From: CAWABB01 sp963780165
GTDB lineage: Bacteria > Bacteroidota > Ignavibacteria > UBA10030 > UBA6906
Direction of reading: 5' to 3'
DNA: 64,000 nt
Assembly: GCA_963780165.1 (NCBI GenBank)
Contig: CAWABB010000006.1
Span: 1 to 64,000, forward strand
Part shown: piece by piece, positions 62,048 through 64,000 of the stretch
How positions within the stretch are numbered: the first letter of the stretch is position 1
Layout of the letters: every line of letters begins with the position of its first letter
The notes under the pieces: generated by a model
The model's database searches: none
What the model saw: only the letters and a program-made list of their open reading frames with translations
What the model was told of the DNA's origin: nothing
Made by a program: the position numbers and the translations under genes

Positions 62048-63808
62048 TCATGTGTTCTGCCGGCCAAGAAGCCTGGCGACTGCAGACGCGGTCCGGGTGT
62101 TCAGGACGTCCCCTGCACGGAGCCAGCCTTTGCGCGCAACCCCGACGCCAAAGGGAACATCCCGCAGCCCCTCCACCGAATGCGCGTCGGGATTGATGCT
62201 GATCATCACGCCCTTGTCCCGCGCATGCCTGCAGAGCCGCCAGTCGAGATCCAGCCGCATCGGATGCGCGTTGATCTCGATCATCTTCCCGTAATCCGCG
62301 GCCGCCTGGATCACTTCCAGCATGTTGATCGGGTACGCATCGCGGGAAAGCAGGAGCCGGCCCGTCGGGTGGCCGAGCATCGTCACATACTTGTTCTTCA
62401 GCGCCTTCACGATCCGGCGCGTCATGTCCTTCTCGCTCATCTTGAAGCTGCTGTGCACGGAGACGACGACATAATCGAACGTGGCCAGGACGCTCTCCGG
62501 CCAATCCAGCGACCCGTCCGGGAGGATGTCGCACTCCGTTCCTTTGAACACCCGGAACTTCTTCAGCTTCGCGTTGAGCGCGTCGATATCCTTCTGCTGC
62601 GCCTTCACCTTCGCGACGGACAGTCCTCCCGCATACGCGGCCACCTTGCTGTGGTCGGCGATGCCGAGGTACTCCCACCCCAGCTCCTGAGCCCCTCTGA
62701 CCATCTCCTCCAGCGTGTTCACCCCGTCGCTGGCAGTTGTGTGGCAGTGGAATGTCCCTTTGATATCCGCCTCTTCAATCAGCTCGGGCAGTGCATCCTT
62801 CTCGGCTGCTTCGATCTCCCCGAAATCCTCCCGCAGTTCAGGCGGCACGTACGCGAGCTTCAGGGCCTTATAAATGTCGGCCTCTTCCTTGCACGCAACC
62901 ACGGTCTTTGTCTTGCCGCGCGCGCCTTCGTCGCCGAGTTTCGAGAACCCGTACTCGTTCAGGCTCCAGCCGAAGTCCTTCGCGCGCGTCCGGAGAGCGA
63001 CGTTGTGCTCCTTGCTGCCGGTGAAGTAGTTGAGCGCGAAAGGGTACTCATTGTCTGCGACGATCCGAAGGTCGCACTGGATGCCGCCCTCAAGCGTAAC
63101 GCTCGACTTGGTCTCGCCTCTGGCGATGACCGCGCCGACGAGGTCATGCGAGACGAAGGCCTCCATGATCCGCTCCCTGTCACGGTCCTTCGCGCTGACG
63201 ACGATATCGATGTCGCCGATGACTTCCTTGCGGCGGCGGAGGCTCCCTGCCACTTCCGCGCGATCGACGCCGCGCACGCCCCTGACATGTGTGAGCATTG
63301 TCGCGGCCGGACCGGCGGCCACGGGGTACAACGATTTTTCGGCGCGATGTCGCAGGCTGTCGATTCCGGCGAGGATATTCTCCTGTGTCTTCGCTCCGAA
63401 TCCTTCAAGTTTGGAGAGCCGGTCAGCCTTCGCGGCAGCTTCCAGCACATCGATCGTGGTGATCTTCAGCTTCTCGTACAGGATCTTCACGCGCTTCGGC
63501 CCGAGACCCTGGATCCGGAGCATCTCGAGGAGCCCGGGAGGGAGCGACTTTTTCAGTGTCTCGTACTCGGCCGAACTCCCCGTCCGCACCATATCAGAGA
63601 TGATCTCGGCAATGCTTTTGCCGATCCCCTTGATCTCGGTCAGCCGGCCCTGCTCGACCAGGACGCCGAGGTCATCGGTGACGCCCTCGAGGACACGTGC
63701 GGCGTTGTGAAAGGCTCTGGACTTGAACGGATTCGCCCCCTGGAGTTCCAGGAGCGTCCCCATCTCTTCCAGATGCAGCGCGATCCGTTTTTTGTCAGCT
63801 CGTTCCAT
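62048..63808 (-). CDS. polX: DNA polymerase X with PHP domain
   Basis: 586 residues from ATG 63808. N-terminal helix-hairpin-helix 8-kDa domain (GANPFKSRAFHNAARVLEG, TEIKGIGKSIAEII, IQGLGPKRVKILYEKL); nucleotidyltransferase palm with GSLRRRKEVIGDIDIVVS (catalytic Asp pair GDIDI); C-terminal PHP phosphoesterase with metal ligands FHCHTTASDG, GIADHSK, VSVHSSF, GHPTGRLL and ISINPDAHS. Bacterial PolX fills gaps in base-excision repair, and its PHP domain gives 3'-5' exonuclease and 3'-phosphatase activity. It stands beside endonuclease III, fitting a base-repair unit. Confidence 0.95.
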   Translation of the reverse strand: MERADKKRIALHLEEMGTLLELQGANPFKSRAFHNAARVLEGVTDDLGVLVEQGRLTEIKGIGKSIAEIISDMVRTGSSAEYETLKKSLPPGLLEMLRIQGLGPKRVKILYEKLKITTIDVLEAAAKADRLSKLEGFGAKTQENILAGIDSLRHRAEKSLYPVAAGPAATMLTHVRGVRGVDRAEVAGSLRRRKEVIGDIDIVVSAKDRDRERIMEAFVSHDLVGAVIARGETKSSVTLEGGIQCDLRIVADNEYPFALNYFTGSKEHNVALRTRAKDFGWSLNEYGFSKLGDEGARGKTKTVVACKEEADIYKALKLAYVPPELREDFGEIEAAEKDALPELIEEADIKGTFHCHTTASDGVNTLEEMVRGAQELGWEYLGIADHSKVAAYAGGLSVAKVKAQQKDIDALNAKLKKFRVFKGTECDILPDGSLDWPESVLATFDYVVVSVHSSFKMSEKDMTRRIVKALKNKYVTMLGHPTGRLLLSRDAYPINMLEVIQAAADYGKMIEINAHPMRLDLDWRLCRHARDKGVMISINPDAHSVEGLRDVPFGVGVARKGWLRAGDVLNTRTASAVARLLGRQNT

Positions 63809-63846
63809 AGGAAGCAGGTGTCGCCGGGGTGACCCGGCTCCACGAC

Positions 63847-64000
63847 TCAATATTGTCGTACACGATTCTTCTCTCGCCGCCACTTTGTGAGCGCGAACGG
63901 CAGCGCACCCAGCGACCCGAGCAACGCACCGAGGATTGTCATGAGAAGGAGGGCCACAAGGACCGTCAGCAGGGGCAAGTCCGACCCGGGAGAGAAGACC
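63847..64000 (-). CDS. C-terminal end of a LapA-like (DUF1049) membrane protein, cut by window edge
   Basis: Open minus-strand frame entering from the right edge, ending in TGA at 63847-63849: the last 50 residues of a protein. Visible: SDLPLLTVLVALLLMTILGA (membrane helix), GSLGALPFALTKWRREKNRVRQY. A single helix followed by a basic tail fits lipopolysaccharide-assembly LapA/DUF1049 proteins. The start lies outside the window. It is 39 bases upstream of polX. Confidence 0.5.
   Translation of the reverse strand, partial: VFSPGSDLPLLTVLVALLLMTILGALLGSLGALPFALTKWRREKNRVRQY

Noticed and set aside
61142..63832. 896-codon plus-strand open frame
   Set aside because: Antisense to nth, ferredoxin and polX, all of which carry complete catalytic motifs on the minus strand.

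Overview
The window has two unlike parts. Positions 1 to about 5,750 are visibly more A/T-rich. They carry minus-strand genes for a PilZ protein cut by the left edge, a family 39-like glycoside hydrolase, a metallophosphoesterase, a GyrI-like/beta-lactamase-like serine hydrolase and a DUF1254 protein. Three of these five genes are broken by reading-frame shifts. From about 5,790 to 64,000 the sequence is G/C-rich, densely packed and mostly intact, with only three clearly frame-shifted genes (folC, the 22-kb short-chain dehydrogenase, queD). A contig join, or a very sharp foreign boundary, lies near 5,745-5,815.

The G/C-rich part reads as a Gram-negative, heterotrophic bacterium. Evidence is several outer-membrane barrel-like proteins, lipoproteins, a LysM lytic transglycosylase, Ser/Thr kinases fused to beta-propellers, and a cytosolic NAD(P)-linked NiFe hydrogenase. 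The mix resembles Bacteroidota/Ignavibacteria or neighbouring FCB and Acidobacteria-like lineages. No rRNA or marker tree is available here, so this is inference. Several intergenic regions hold TTGACA-like/TATAAT-like promoters with 17-bp spacers, unlike the usual Bacteroidia promoter.

Layout: 5.8-9.7 kb PAS-like protein, TPM-domain protein, LemA and CapA-like phosphatase; 9.7-13 kb acyl-CoA dehydrogenase, 3-hydroxyacyl-CoA dehydrogenase and thiolase (short-chain acyl-CoA metabolism); 13-15.3 kb rho and a NYN nuclease; 15.6-20.9 kb operon TPR lipoprotein-pyrK-pyrD-folC; 21-25 kb Spy-like protein, SDR, folE/queD and two peroxiredoxins; 25-29 kb three nucleotide-sugar enzymes; 29.2-33 kb phosphoesterase, tRNA-Ser(GCT) and a LysM transglycosylase; 33.4-38.9 kb acyl-CoA carboxyltransferase, YihY, PcrA/UvrD helicase and O6-alkylguanine repair; 39-47 kb a 1,251-residue putative outer-membrane protein, tRNA-Leu(CAA), flavin reductase, a C-terminally short adenylating enzyme and two surface proteins; 47-53 kb two paralogous Ser/Thr kinases with different C-terminal outputs; 53.2-59.1 kb an HD hydrolase and a group 3b-type hydrogenase operon in hydBGDA order with an embedded cyclic-nucleotide-binding protein; 59.3-64 kb an MFS exporter, endonuclease III with a repeated basic tail, a ferredoxin, PolX and the end of a LapA-like membrane protein.

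The most unusual single gene is the one at 49,782-52,721. It joins a protein kinase, a membrane helix, a PEGA-like segment, a formylglycine-generating-enzyme-like domain and an alpha/beta-hydrolase in one chain.
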